From Defluviitaleaceae bacterium (GTDB taxonomy: Bacteria; Bacillota; Clostridia; Lachnospirales; WRAX01): 20,635 nt of DNA. Below, one piece after another: positions 13,655 to 20,635 of the stretch. A program made the position numbers and the translations under genes. Every line of letters starts with the position of its first letter. The first letter of the stretch is position 1. The notes beneath the pieces were generated by a model that saw nothing but the letters and a program-made list of their open reading frames with translations, was not told the DNA's origin and did not search any database. The DNA lies in the NCBI GenBank assembly GCA_009787945.1, contig WQSI01000021.1:1-20635 (forward strand), in the 5' to 3' direction.

Positions 13655-14896
13655 TTACTTGCCTATCTTATCTTTAAGCACCAAAATGCGGCTCATTTCG
13701 TTGTAAATATTCATATAGCCTTCGTCCATTCCCATACCAGGCTTTGCAAGGGTTTGGACAGGGCTTGTTGCCATGGCAATATGGGCGCAAACCTGCCCAC
13801 TACGGTCGGTTTCGTTACAAGTGCCGCCAAGATATGCACCCATGCCGTTCGCTTTGCAATATAAAACCGCCTCAATAGAATTATTAATACCTCCAAGGTC
13901 TGGGGTTTTAATTTGCGCCATATGCCCCGCCTTGTTGTCGGTAAATGCCTTAACGTCAGAAAGGGTGTTACACCATTCATCTGCAACAATTTCCACATCA
14001 ATGCCGCGCGCTTCCTGCATTTGGCGGATTTTGGCAAGGGCTTTAATCTGCCCTTCAAGGTTGCCAACGTCCACAGGGCCTTCAATGCGGAGCTTATAAG
14101 GCTTTGCCGCTTCTTCTAGCTTGCCCATATATTCCACCAAAGCGTCATAATCCTCCCCAAAAATTTCCCCAAGCATACCATAAACGTCAATATGCATGGT
14201 AGGGGCATAGGCTGGGTTTACCCTTATTTCCCCGATACGCTTTGAAAGCCAGCCAACATATTCAAGAAGCCCTTCGCCGTTTTTACCTGTTTTTTCCATA
14301 TTGTTAAATAGGGCGTGAGGTAAAATCTCCACAGATTTTAAAATCATTTTTTCAGCGGTGGCATAACGAGCGTCACCAGACTGCCCAAAAATTGGTATCA
14401 TGGTATCTGAAATGGTTGTGCCATATTCTTCTGCAACAACCTGCGCCATAAGCTTATTTTGACTTTTAGCAACTGCATCCAAAGCCGCTTGGGTAATGCC
14501 GTAGCGGATAGCAGTGTGGAGCAACTTACCGTCGATTTTTAGGTTGTCAAGCTCCTCTGCCATTTCCCTAAAGGTGGTAATTTCCCTTCCTACAAGAAGG
14601 GGCTTCACGTGCTTGTCAATAACAGGGATAAAGTCTTGGGCTAGAAACAGGGGGTCGCGCCCTCCCGCTCCAGAATATTGAACGGCGGCGCAGTCCCCAT
14701 AGGCAACCTGACCATTTTCAAGAACAAACATAACGGAAATGGAATGTCCAGGCATCCTTACGCTTGTGAATCCAGGGGTCACAGGCTCGCCTTTATAGGC
14801 AGAGCCATCCTCCACCGCCCCGCCTTTAATTGCCTTCTGGTCGTCAAAGAAAAATCCGCTTTGACCAGCACTGCATAAAACATCAACTATTTTCAT
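13655..14896 (-). CDS. mal: Methylaspartate ammonia-lyase
   Basis: This enzyme removes ammonia from (2S,3S)-3-methylaspartate to give mesaconate, the second step of the methylaspartate pathway of glutamate fermentation. The 413-aa product matches the length of the Clostridium tetanomorphum enzyme and its sequence throughout: MKIVDVLC at the start, CAAVQYSGAGGRDPLFLA, HTAIRYGITQA, HIDVYG (family catalytic His), RIEGP, VADEWCNT, QIKTPDLGG (family catalytic Lys) and GGTCNET. It belongs to the enolase superfamily, and the metal-binding acids in HIDVYG, RIEGP and VADEW are present. The start at 14896 is set by GAGGAGG with a six-base spacer inside the end of the Uma2 gene. An upstream in-frame ATG at 14926 is not favoured. 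It is the last gene of the operon. Confidence 0.97.
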   Translation of the reverse strand: MKIVDVLCSAGQSGFFFDDQKAIKGGAVEDGSAYKGEPVTPGFTSVRMPGHSISVMFVLENGQVAYGDCAAVQYSGAGGRDPLFLAQDFIPVIDKHVKPLLVGREITTFREMAEELDNLKIDGKLLHTAIRYGITQAALDAVAKSQNKLMAQVVAEEYGTTISDTMIPIFGQSGDARYATAEKMILKSVEILPHALFNNMEKTGKNGEGLLEYVGWLSKRIGEIRVNPAYAPTMHIDVYGMLGEIFGEDYDALVEYMGKLEEAAKPYKLRIEGPVDVGNLEGQIKALAKIRQMQEARGIDVEIVADEWCNTLSDVKAFTDNKAGHMAQIKTPDLGGINNSIEAVLYCKANGMGAYLGGTCNETDRSGQVCAHIAMATSPVQTLAKPGMGMDEGYMNIYNEMSRILVLKDKIGK

Positions 14897-14897
14897 T

Positions 14898-15485
14898 CTA
14901 ATCCTCCTCGGTAACAACACCTGCAAAAATGTCGTTTGTGCTAATTGTTAGTTCTGGTAGAATACTAAGGGTGATTTCTTCGTCAGTGGTGTAAATTCTA
15001 GCCATGTTCTCATCGCCATACTCTGGCTTAAAGACCATAACCATCTCTGTATCAGGCTCAATAAGCCAGATTTCCTTCACCCCTGCCTTCTTATACTTAG
15101 GAAGCTTTATCTGGATGTCGCGTTTTCTGGTGGATGAGGAAAAAATCTCAACAACAAAATCGGGCGCACCCTTTACAGACTTGCCATCCTCCGTTTTTGA
15201 AGGGTCGCAAACTACGATTAAATCAGGCTGGACAACTGTGTCATCTTTCTTTTGGTGATTTAACCTAACATCAACAGGGGCAATGAAAACCCTGCACTTT
15301 TTTTCACCCTTTAAAAAAGTCCGAATTTCCAAAAATAAATTCCCTAAGATTTCTTGATGCCTAATACTAGGCGCAGCCATGGCATACAATTCGCCGTCAA
15401 TCAACTCATATCTATTGCCGTCATCTTCCATATTATAATAGTCATCATAGGTTAAACCCTGAAAATCCTGCCCTACTATCGACAT
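14898..15485 (-). CDS. Uma2 family (DUF820) PD-(D/E)XK nuclease-like protein
   Basis: The 195-aa product has the Uma2/DUF820 layout: YELIDGELYAMAAPSIRHQ near residues 26-44, then VQPDLIVVCD, then GAPDFVVEIFSSSTRKRDIQIKLPKYKKAGVKEIWLI. The paired D...E-x pattern and the RD...K...Y..AGV.E.W tail are the usual marks of this restriction-endonuclease-like fold. Its biological role is generally unknown. It sits between glmE (15-base gap) and methylaspartate ammonia-lyase (1-base gap), and its 3' end contains the ribosome binding site of the lyase. It is therefore co-transcribed with glutamate-fermentation genes. Members are often scattered in many copies in cyanobacteria and some Firmicutes, so it may be a passenger. 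Confidence 0.85.
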   Translation of the reverse strand: MSIVGQDFQGLTYDDYYNMEDDGNRYELIDGELYAMAAPSIRHQEILGNLFLEIRTFLKGEKKCRVFIAPVDVRLNHQKKDDTVVQPDLIVVCDPSKTEDGKSVKGAPDFVVEIFSSSTRKRDIQIKLPKYKKAGVKEIWLIEPDTEMVMVFKPEYGDENMARIYTTDEEITLSILPELTISTNDIFAGVVTEED

Positions 15486-15500
15486 AAAATCCCTACCTCT

Positions 15501-16958
15501 CTACTTAGGGCGGCCAACCAACCTACCCTCAGAAATGGCATAAATATCATCAATAGACATTTGGAAAGACACATCCCGCTTTTCCACCTTGCCCCGCACA
15601 TTAAGCTTTTTCTCATGGAAGTTTTTAATGTGCTGGCTGAAGGGTAGGTTGCCGAACTCGATAAAGCGAACAGCCCCTTCATTGTCACGGGCGGGGAACG
15701 CAAGGTCAATATTATGCTTACTTGGCGCAAAAGGAATGTCCATAATGCCCGCTTCAAAAGCGCGGACAGAGCCAACGGCAATATCGCCGTCACCCATGTC
15801 AAGGGTGCGGTCTATTATAGATTTTGTTTCCATTTCAATTAAGCCCGCTTCAAGGTGTACATCATGCAGCTCTAAAAGGTCCTGACCTTGGAGCATGTTC
15901 ACAACTTGCTTTGTTGCCTTTAAGCCCGCGGCATTAGCCTCTTTTGTTGGTATGCCCATAGCTTCGTGAGGGGTTTTAACAATAACTTTCGTAGCGCGGG
16001 AAAGAACAGCCGCCGCAGCCCCCCAAGAGATAACACCAAAAGCCATAGCCTCATCATGGGGGAAGCCACCCATCCATTGGTGCAGAACTGTTGTTACATG
16101 AACGTCATTATAACCAAATCTGTCTAAATAGTAGCGTGTTAAATTCCTAAGGGATTTAATGGCGGCAACGTCCTGAACAATGTTGCCAAGCTGACCATAA
16201 CCAACGGTAATATTTTTACAACCCTGCTCTGCCGCCAAAAGGCTTTCAATAATAGCGACAGAATGGGAGATGCAAGGAGGTACAAGAGTGCCTGTTAAAG
16301 GCCCGTAAGGCTCACGGTTGATGGTTATGCCTGCCTCTTCATATTTGCCCATTAAACGGTCAATAAACATCCAGTCAAAAATAGTTTTTTCAAGCTTAAT
16401 ATCCTTAGAATATGGGATATTGTAGCTAATGCCGCCCCCTTCGTAGGAGGTAAAGCCCCCCGCCATGGTGATTAAGGCTAAAAGGCGAGCGTCTGGCGTG
16501 CCGTGGCGCACCTGCACAGGGCTTTTCACACTGTTGACAACCTCTCGGCAAATCTCCACCCCATGGTTAACAGCAGGAAAGCCGTTAAGCATAGAACGCC
16601 CGTTTTTCACACTTTCGTCAATGCCTACCTGGGCATCTTCATAGCGGTTCAAGCGGGTGTATGCGTCAATAGTTGAAGGGAGAAGGTCTGCAAAGCCCGC
16701 ATCTTCCAAATATTGCAACAGCTCAATATGCTCTTTTGGCAGAGCCACCCCTGCACGTGGCTGGGTTAAAGTTTTCCCAAGCTCGTCCGCTTCAATAAGC
16801 TTCTTAGCGAAATTCTTTGACTCTGGCAGGGTTTTTTGGTAGGCTATGCCATCTGCAATGGTCAGCCCTTCCCCTGTGTGCCAACCTTTCAGCACCTCTT
16901 GCTCAAGCTCGTTAAATAAATCGTCACTTAATTTTTTGTTTTTTAATGTAAATTCCAT
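15501..16958 (-). CDS. glmE: Glutamate mutase epsilon subunit (methylaspartate mutase E)
   Basis: GlmE is the TIM-barrel catalytic subunit that, with GlmS and coenzyme B12, converts L-glutamate to 3-methylaspartate by a radical rearrangement. The 485-aa product is close in length to the clostridial enzyme (483 aa). It matches along its length: TQPRAGVALPKEHIELLQYL, LPSTIDAYTRLNRY, GRSLLNGFP-like GRSMLNGFPAVNHG, RHGTPDARLLA, GGGISYNIPY, REPYGPLTGTLVPP, NITVGYG, HQWMGGFPHDE, KVIVKTPHEAMGIPTKEANAAG, and FGNLPF near the end. The start at 16958 follows AGGAGG (16964-16969) with a five-base spacer. It is separated from glmL by the 192-aa unknown gene, an unusual interruption. Confidence 0.98.
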   Translation of the reverse strand: MEFTLKNKKLSDDLFNELEQEVLKGWHTGEGLTIADGIAYQKTLPESKNFAKKLIEADELGKTLTQPRAGVALPKEHIELLQYLEDAGFADLLPSTIDAYTRLNRYEDAQVGIDESVKNGRSMLNGFPAVNHGVEICREVVNSVKSPVQVRHGTPDARLLALITMAGGFTSYEGGGISYNIPYSKDIKLEKTIFDWMFIDRLMGKYEEAGITINREPYGPLTGTLVPPCISHSVAIIESLLAAEQGCKNITVGYGQLGNIVQDVAAIKSLRNLTRYYLDRFGYNDVHVTTVLHQWMGGFPHDEAMAFGVISWGAAAAVLSRATKVIVKTPHEAMGIPTKEANAAGLKATKQVVNMLQGQDLLELHDVHLEAGLIEMETKSIIDRTLDMGDGDIAVGSVRAFEAGIMDIPFAPSKHNIDLAFPARDNEGAVRFIEFGNLPFSQHIKNFHEKKLNVRGKVEKRDVSFQMSIDDIYAISEGRLVGRPK

Positions 16959-17022
16959 GCCGACCTCCTGAAATTTTAGGTTCTAATTGTATTTATTTGG
17001 TGATTATATACTAATTTACACA

Positions 17023-17601
17023 TTAAGCCACTTGCTCTATACGGTGTTTCTGACACAAGGGATATTCATTAACAAAAGGCAATATTTTCGCCTTCATCTC
17101 CTCAAAGCTTGTGCCGTAGAAGTAAAGGGCGGTGTCGCTAGGCCCTGCCCAGTGGCTGTACAATTCCCCACAACCATCAAGCAATTTGTTGATTTCTTTA
17201 ACGACGTGGTTAATGTCACATTCTTTGTAAACTTCTTCGGGTAGCTCTGTGCCGTTCATCCACAGGGCAAGCCCTTCTAACACGCCGATTTCCGCTATTT
17301 CGTTTCCGTCAGCGTCTATTAAGCGAGAGCCTTTAGGAAGGTGCAAAGCCTCTAAAATCAGCAACAGCTTGTCCAAAGCTTCCTGACCCTCTTCAAGCAT
17401 CATGTGGATGTCACAAAGTTTGATGCTTCCATCTTCTTCCAGAAGAGTGCCTTCCCCGTCTACCTCGCCAATCCCCGCCTTTTCTAAAGCGTCAATTAGT
17501 GGGTCTGCGTAAAAATATCCTCTGTCTTGCGGCATTAACTTGCCGTTTATCTCTAAATTTATTGACTGTACAAACTCTGGCTTCTTTTTCTTTTTGAACA
17601 T
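17023..17601 (-). CDS. Protein of unknown function in the glutamate mutase operon, 192 aa
   Basis: I cannot name a function. The product starts MFKKKKKPEF, then INLEINGKLMPQDRGYFYADPL, EGTLLEEDGSIKLCDIH, LPKGSRL, EGLALWMNGTELPEEVYKECD, SHWAGPSDTALYFYGTSFEEM and PLCQKHRI. It is acidic overall, has no signal peptide or membrane segment, and is probably cytosolic. The two halves look like a compact alpha/beta protein. The pattern recalls widespread stand-alone hypothetical proteins with LMP.DRG, GT.L...G.I..CDI and TALYFYG motifs, with no known role to my knowledge. GGGGAGG precedes ATG 17601 by about seven bases. It lies 17 bases after glmL and 64 before glmE, so it is likely co-expressed with glutamate mutase. 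Confidence 0.8.
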   Translation of the reverse strand: MFKKKKKPEFVQSINLEINGKLMPQDRGYFYADPLIDALEKAGIGEVDGEGTLLEEDGSIKLCDIHMMLEEGQEALDKLLLILEALHLPKGSRLIDADGNEIAEIGVLEGLALWMNGTELPEEVYKECDINHVVKEINKLLDGCGELYSHWAGPSDTALYFYGTSFEEMKAKILPFVNEYPLCQKHRIEQVA

Positions 17602-17618
17602 TTTGAAACCTCCCCTCC

Positions 17619-18998
17619 CTAAATCTCCGTAAAGCTAGACTTCATAATCCTAAGGGCAACCTCGGGATGACTGCGAGCCAACAGCCCCATTCCTGCAAGG
17701 GCATTTTCTTTATCCAAAAGGATTTTGGATTTCTGGGGCTTTAGGGCATTTAAATCCCGCGGGCTGTAGATGGCTTCTTGTAAGATGGTTTTTGGGTCTG
17801 GGGCGTTGATAATTGCCCCACCACTGCCTATGATATATTCAACCCGTGTCAAATCCTTGCCTTCTTGGCTGAAAACCTCCCCGCTAGGGGTGAAAATCCG
17901 CTCTACATATCCCACATGGCGGGCGGCAGACAGGCGCATAGCCCACCCCGCCAAAGATGCGTCAATAGGGGCGAATTTAGCGTGTTCCCCTTGGGGCAAA
18001 ACGTCAGGGGCGGCTTTGCAAATGTTAAGCCAGTCTGCAACCTCTTCAGGGTCAAACTCTGCCATGCCCCCTTCCTCGCGGATAAGGTCATAAAGGGCGT
18101 GAAGGCTGTATCTCATGCCAATATCCCCCTCCACCGTCCGCTTGGCAAAAGGCTCTTGTATGCCGCTGATAAACGCGCCGCTTTTAGGAAGCCCATCAGC
18201 CATAGAGTAAACGTCGCAGGTTGCCCCGCCAAGGTCATATGCCATAAGCTCCCCTAAGCCTTTTTCAGAGCCTGACCCTTTAGACAACAACTCGCAAGCT
18301 TCATAAACCGCCAAAGGAGTGGGGATTATCTCCATATCCATCATTGCCATAGCCTTGTCCAAACCCTTGGCAGACACGATATTTTCAATAAACAAATCAC
18401 GAATGGCAGACTTTGCAGGTTCAATATTAAGCTTGCCAAAGGCAGGCATAACATTTTCACAGAGAATGATTTTTTTGCCGCCTGCCTCCAGTATTTTCTG
18501 CGCTTCGCCAGAAGCAGAGCGATTCCCCGCAACAATAACGAAAAAATCACCCTCTGTTTCAGCTATAACGCTGGCGTTTTGAAGCAATACCTTTTTGTTA
18601 CCTCCGTCAATGCCTCCCGAAAGCAACAAAATGTCAGGCTTTATCTTAACAATTTCCTCTTGCTCAAATTCTGTTAGCTCATAGGAATAGGTTTTAACCA
18701 CCTTTCCGCCAGCAGAAGCGGCGGCAAGACGGGAAGCCTTTGCGGTAAGGTCTGGCACAAGCCCACTGGACACAATTTTTAAGCCCCCTGCCGCAGAAGA
18801 GCAAGCCAAAGAAGCCTTGGGGGTAAAATCTCCAAGTTGTTGGCGGATGCCTGCAAGGGCATTGTAATAACCTTCGGTAACATCGGTTTCAATGGTGGTA
18901 AAGGACTTGGAAAAGGCAACAATCGCGCCCTTTTCCACATCTACCGCTGTCATCTTTGTATAAGTAGAGCCAAAGTCTGTTAACAGGTAAATTCCCAT
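17619..18998 (-). CDS. glmL: Methylaspartate mutase accessory protein GlmL (MutL)
   Basis: GlmL (MutL) is the ASKHA-type ATPase encoded with glutamate mutase, thought to help maintain or reactivate the B12 enzyme. The visible marks are MGIYLLTDFGSTYTK (phosphate-1 loop), LLSGGIDGGNK, GNRSASGEAQKIL, YDLGGATCDVYSM (phosphate-2 loop), and IIGSGGAIINAPDP (adenosine region). The 459-aa length is normal. The start is placed at 18998 because family members begin at the MxxYLxxDFGSTYTK segment. A further in-frame ATG at 19019 lies inside glmS. The start is one base after the glmS stop, which suggests translational coupling. Confidence 0.95.
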   Translation of the reverse strand: MGIYLLTDFGSTYTKMTAVDVEKGAIVAFSKSFTTIETDVTEGYYNALAGIRQQLGDFTPKASLACSSAAGGLKIVSSGLVPDLTAKASRLAAASAGGKVVKTYSYELTEFEQEEIVKIKPDILLLSGGIDGGNKKVLLQNASVIAETEGDFFVIVAGNRSASGEAQKILEAGGKKIILCENVMPAFGKLNIEPAKSAIRDLFIENIVSAKGLDKAMAMMDMEIIPTPLAVYEACELLSKGSGSEKGLGELMAYDLGGATCDVYSMADGLPKSGAFISGIQEPFAKRTVEGDIGMRYSLHALYDLIREEGGMAEFDPEEVADWLNICKAAPDVLPQGEHAKFAPIDASLAGWAMRLSAARHVGYVERIFTPSGEVFSQEGKDLTRVEYIIGSGGAIINAPDPKTILQEAIYSPRDLNALKPQKSKILLDKENALAGMGLLARSHPEVALRIMKSSFTEI

Positions 18999-18999
18999 A

Positions 19000-19419
19000 T
19001 CACTTACCCAAATCTTCATTCAAATGTTTGATGGACAGGGCAGGGTCAGAGCCTGGCGGATATGCGCGGTTAAAGCCCATTGCCAAGAAACGCTTTTCCA
19101 CCTCATTAAAATCTTGTTTGCCAACAACAATATTGCCGCCAACATAAAGCAAAATGTCCGCAAGCCCAGCTTCATCACATTTTTCACGCAGACCTTTTAC
19201 GTCAATTTCGCCATGTCCATAAAGGCTAGATACCAAGATGGCTTGGGCATCTGCTTCCACAGCGGCCTCCACAAACTCCGTCTGGGAAACCATAACCCCT
19301 AAATTTACCACATTAAGACCTGCCTTGGTAAATGTGTAATTTAAAATTTTGTTACCTACGGCGTGAACGTCCGCCCCTATAACCCCGATAACGATGGTTA
19401 TTTTGTCATGTCCTTCCAT
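19000..19419 (-). CDS. glmS: Glutamate mutase sigma subunit (methylaspartate mutase S)
   Basis: GlmS binds coenzyme B12 and delivers it to GlmE. The 139-aa product is a full Rossmann-like B12 domain. It has the base-off/His-on motif D-x-H-x-x-G in GADVHAVGNKIL (Asp17, His19, Gly22), then VNLGVMVSQTEF, SSLYGHGE and YVGGNIVVG. The symbol should not be confused with glucosamine synthase glmS; in Clostridium tetanomorphum the gene is mutS. GGGAG lies about nine bases upstream of ATG 19419. It is 18 bases after the LTA-synthase-like gene, with no promoter or B12 riboswitch visible in the gap. Confidence 0.97.
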   Translation of the reverse strand: MEGHDKITIVIGVIGADVHAVGNKILNYTFTKAGLNVVNLGVMVSQTEFVEAAVEADAQAILVSSLYGHGEIDVKGLREKCDEAGLADILLYVGGNIVVGKQDFNEVEKRFLAMGFNRAYPPGSDPALSIKHLNEDLGK

Positions 19420-19437
19420 GATACACTCTCCCTATAA

Positions 19438-20635
19438 TTAATCGGCTATATCAGCCAAATTTTGCCTAATTTCATCCTCGCCAAACCATTTATTATGAAC
19501 AAGCCCAGCGAAGGCATTTACATGGGGCTTTTCCCATACACTATAAATATATCTGAAATTGCCGTAAATGTCAACATAATGATTTTCGGTTAGGGCGCGG
19601 AAATGATGGTTAAAATGCAAAACATGCTCCCAATGCCTGTTTAGGGCGATTCCGCTGTGGGCAAGAACATTCGCCCCAAGAAAATATGTGGAGATTGTTC
19701 CCCATTCTTCTAGGTTGTTGCTAAAATTATCCCAAACAAGATAGGGCGGGGCAAACATGCGGGAGCGGTCCTCCATATTCCAGGTGTGGACGGCTTGGCT
19801 TGAAACAAAGCCTAAACGCTCAAAAATATTGTCGAAATGATAGCCTAACACTGGCAGATGGTCGCCGAAAAACACTACCATTGTGGGGGTGTCGCCAGCT
19901 TCGATAAAGTCGATTAGCCTACCCAACTGTTTGTCGGCATCAAAAACGCCCTGGGCAAAGGTGGAAACACTGCCCACCTGAGATTCAGTTAAAACAGGGC
20001 TTGTGGCGTAGATGTCTGTATCAAAATCTTGATATTTGCTGCCCCAAAACTCAAAATGGTTTTGGATGGAGATACCGAAGAGAAACAGGGGGGTGTTGTC
20101 TTGCTCTGCCCTTTCAATTTCTTGTATCATGCGGTTTGTAAAATATTCGTCGGAAATGTACCAGCCCTTAAAATCCGCATCTGGCATTTGCTCCTTTGCG
20201 ATAAATTCTTGAAAACCAAGGCGGGGATATACAAAATTTCGGTTGTAAAAACTTGCATAATTTGGATGCAGAGCCACGGTGCGATAGCCATTTTCTTGGA
20301 ACAGCCAGGGCATTGCCGTATATAAATTTTGCGAAAAATAGCGGCTTGGGTTGGAATAAGGCACAGCATAGGCAGAGCTTAGGAAAAACACAGGTGCGCC
20401 TGTCAAAAACTCCATTTCTGTGTTTGCCGTGCCGCCACCAAAGACGGGCACAATGTTGTCACCACTTATACCCTGGTTTGCCAGCCTATGGAAGTTAGAC
20501 ACAGGATTTGTGGAAAAATGCACATTATCAAGAATGGTAGGGTCCATAAAAGATTCTGACATAATAACAATTACATTGGGCTGAACATCTGTGCGGTTTT
20601 GCACCCTTGGGGTGTTGGCTAAAAACACCTCTGCT
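19438..20635 (-). CDS. LTA synthase family sulfatase-type membrane enzyme, 5'-partial
   Basis: The frame is open to the right edge, so the N-terminal membrane helices typical of this family lie outside. The visible about 399 residues are the extracellular catalytic domain. It shows NVIVIMSESFMDPT (metal-binding Glu region), FGGGTANTEMEFLTG (nucleophile Thr region), LHPNYASFYNRNFVYPRLGF, LFLFGISIQNHFEFW and VVFFGDHLPVLG (metal-binding Asp-His). Such enzymes transfer glycerol-phosphate or related groups to lipoteichoic acid or other cell-surface glycolipids. Which substrate applies here cannot be read from the sequence. The stop is 18 bases before glmS, so the gene is the visible head of the same transcription unit. 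Confidence 0.9.
   Translation of the reverse strand, partial: AEVFLANTPRVQNRTDVQPNVIVIMSESFMDPTILDNVHFSTNPVSNFHRLANQGISGDNIVPVFGGGTANTEMEFLTGAPVFFLSSAYAVPYSNPSRYFSQNLYTAMPWLFQENGYRTVALHPNYASFYNRNFVYPRLGFQEFIAKEQMPDADFKGWYISDEYFTNRMIQEIERAEQDNTPLFLFGISIQNHFEFWGSKYQDFDTDIYATSPVLTESQVGSVSTFAQGVFDADKQLGRLIDFIEAGDTPTMVVFFGDHLPVLGYHFDNIFERLGFVSSQAVHTWNMEDRSRMFAPPYLVWDNFSNNLEEWGTISTYFLGANVLAHSGIALNRHWEHVLHFNHHFRALTENHYVDIYGNFRYIYSVWEKPHVNAFAGLVHNKWFGEDEIRQNLADIAD

Noticed and set aside
14897..14926. Longer start of methylaspartate ammonia-lyase at 14926
   Set aside because: Known enzymes start at MKIVDVL, and GAGGAGG sits six bases before that ATG.
19420..19437. Possible B12 riboswitch before glmS
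   Set aside because: The gap is only 18 bases and the upstream DNA is coding for the LTA-synthase-like protein; no riboswitch consensus was recognised.
13655..20635. Complete glutamate-to-pyruvate pathway
   Set aside because: Only glutamate mutase, its accessory protein and methylaspartate ammonia-lyase are visible; mesaconase and citramalate lyase are not in the window.

Overview
The window looks like a chromosomal piece of an anaerobic, spore-forming member of the Clostridia (Bacillota). The evidence is an intact spoIVA with a sigma-E-like promoter, recU, an RNase HII gene beside a FliK-like gene (compare rnhB-ylqG in Bacillus), strong AGGAGG ribosome binding sites, and the coenzyme B12-dependent methylaspartate route of glutamate fermentation. 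Base composition is intermediate. No rRNA, tRNA, CRISPR array, phage gene or transposase gene was found.

Layout. (1) 1-3468 (+): 3' part of a large surface or pilin-like protein whose last domain is cut short. (2) 3469-3972: repeat-dense non-coding block, including a 406-bp element with 48-bp terminal inverted repeats that holds smaller repeats. (3) 3973-4480 (-): lipoprotein gene broken by one frameshift. (4) 4657-6138 (+): spoIVA, with promoter and terminator. (5) 6534-9551 (-): rnhB, FliK-like gene and recU as one operon; a 108-bp inverted-repeat element sits before recU and supplies the FliK-like stop codon. (6) 9615-10250 (-): secreted unknown protein with a near-consensus promoter. (7) 10628-11471 (+): tandem OB-fold SSB-like protein overlapping a small DUF6465-like gene. 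(8) 11566-12768 (+): Pro/Glu-rich, membrane-anchored surface protein. (9) 12850-13464 (+): secreted copper-amine-oxidase-N-like ('stalk') protein behind a perfect sigma-A promoter. (10) 13655-20635 (-): seven-gene run, in transcription order LTA-synthase-like sulfatase (partial), glmS, glmL, an unknown 192-aa protein, glmE, a Uma2-family protein and methylaspartate ammonia-lyase.

How the genes work together. GlmS and GlmE form glutamate mutase (L-glutamate to (2S,3S)-3-methylaspartate). GlmL is the accessory ASKHA-type protein always found with it. Methylaspartate ammonia-lyase then yields mesaconate and ammonia. The later steps (mesaconase, citramalate lyase) are not in the window. The tight spacing puts two unrelated proteins, the 192-aa unknown and the Uma2 protein, inside this catabolic operon.

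The least explained signal is in the intergenic DNA. Three 94-bp elements have identical length, 23-bp self-palindromic arms and a conserved 48-bp core. There are also REPIN-like paired palindromes in two places, the 406-bp composite element and the 108-bp element. They look like several families of small non-autonomous repeats, but no mobilising enzyme is present here.
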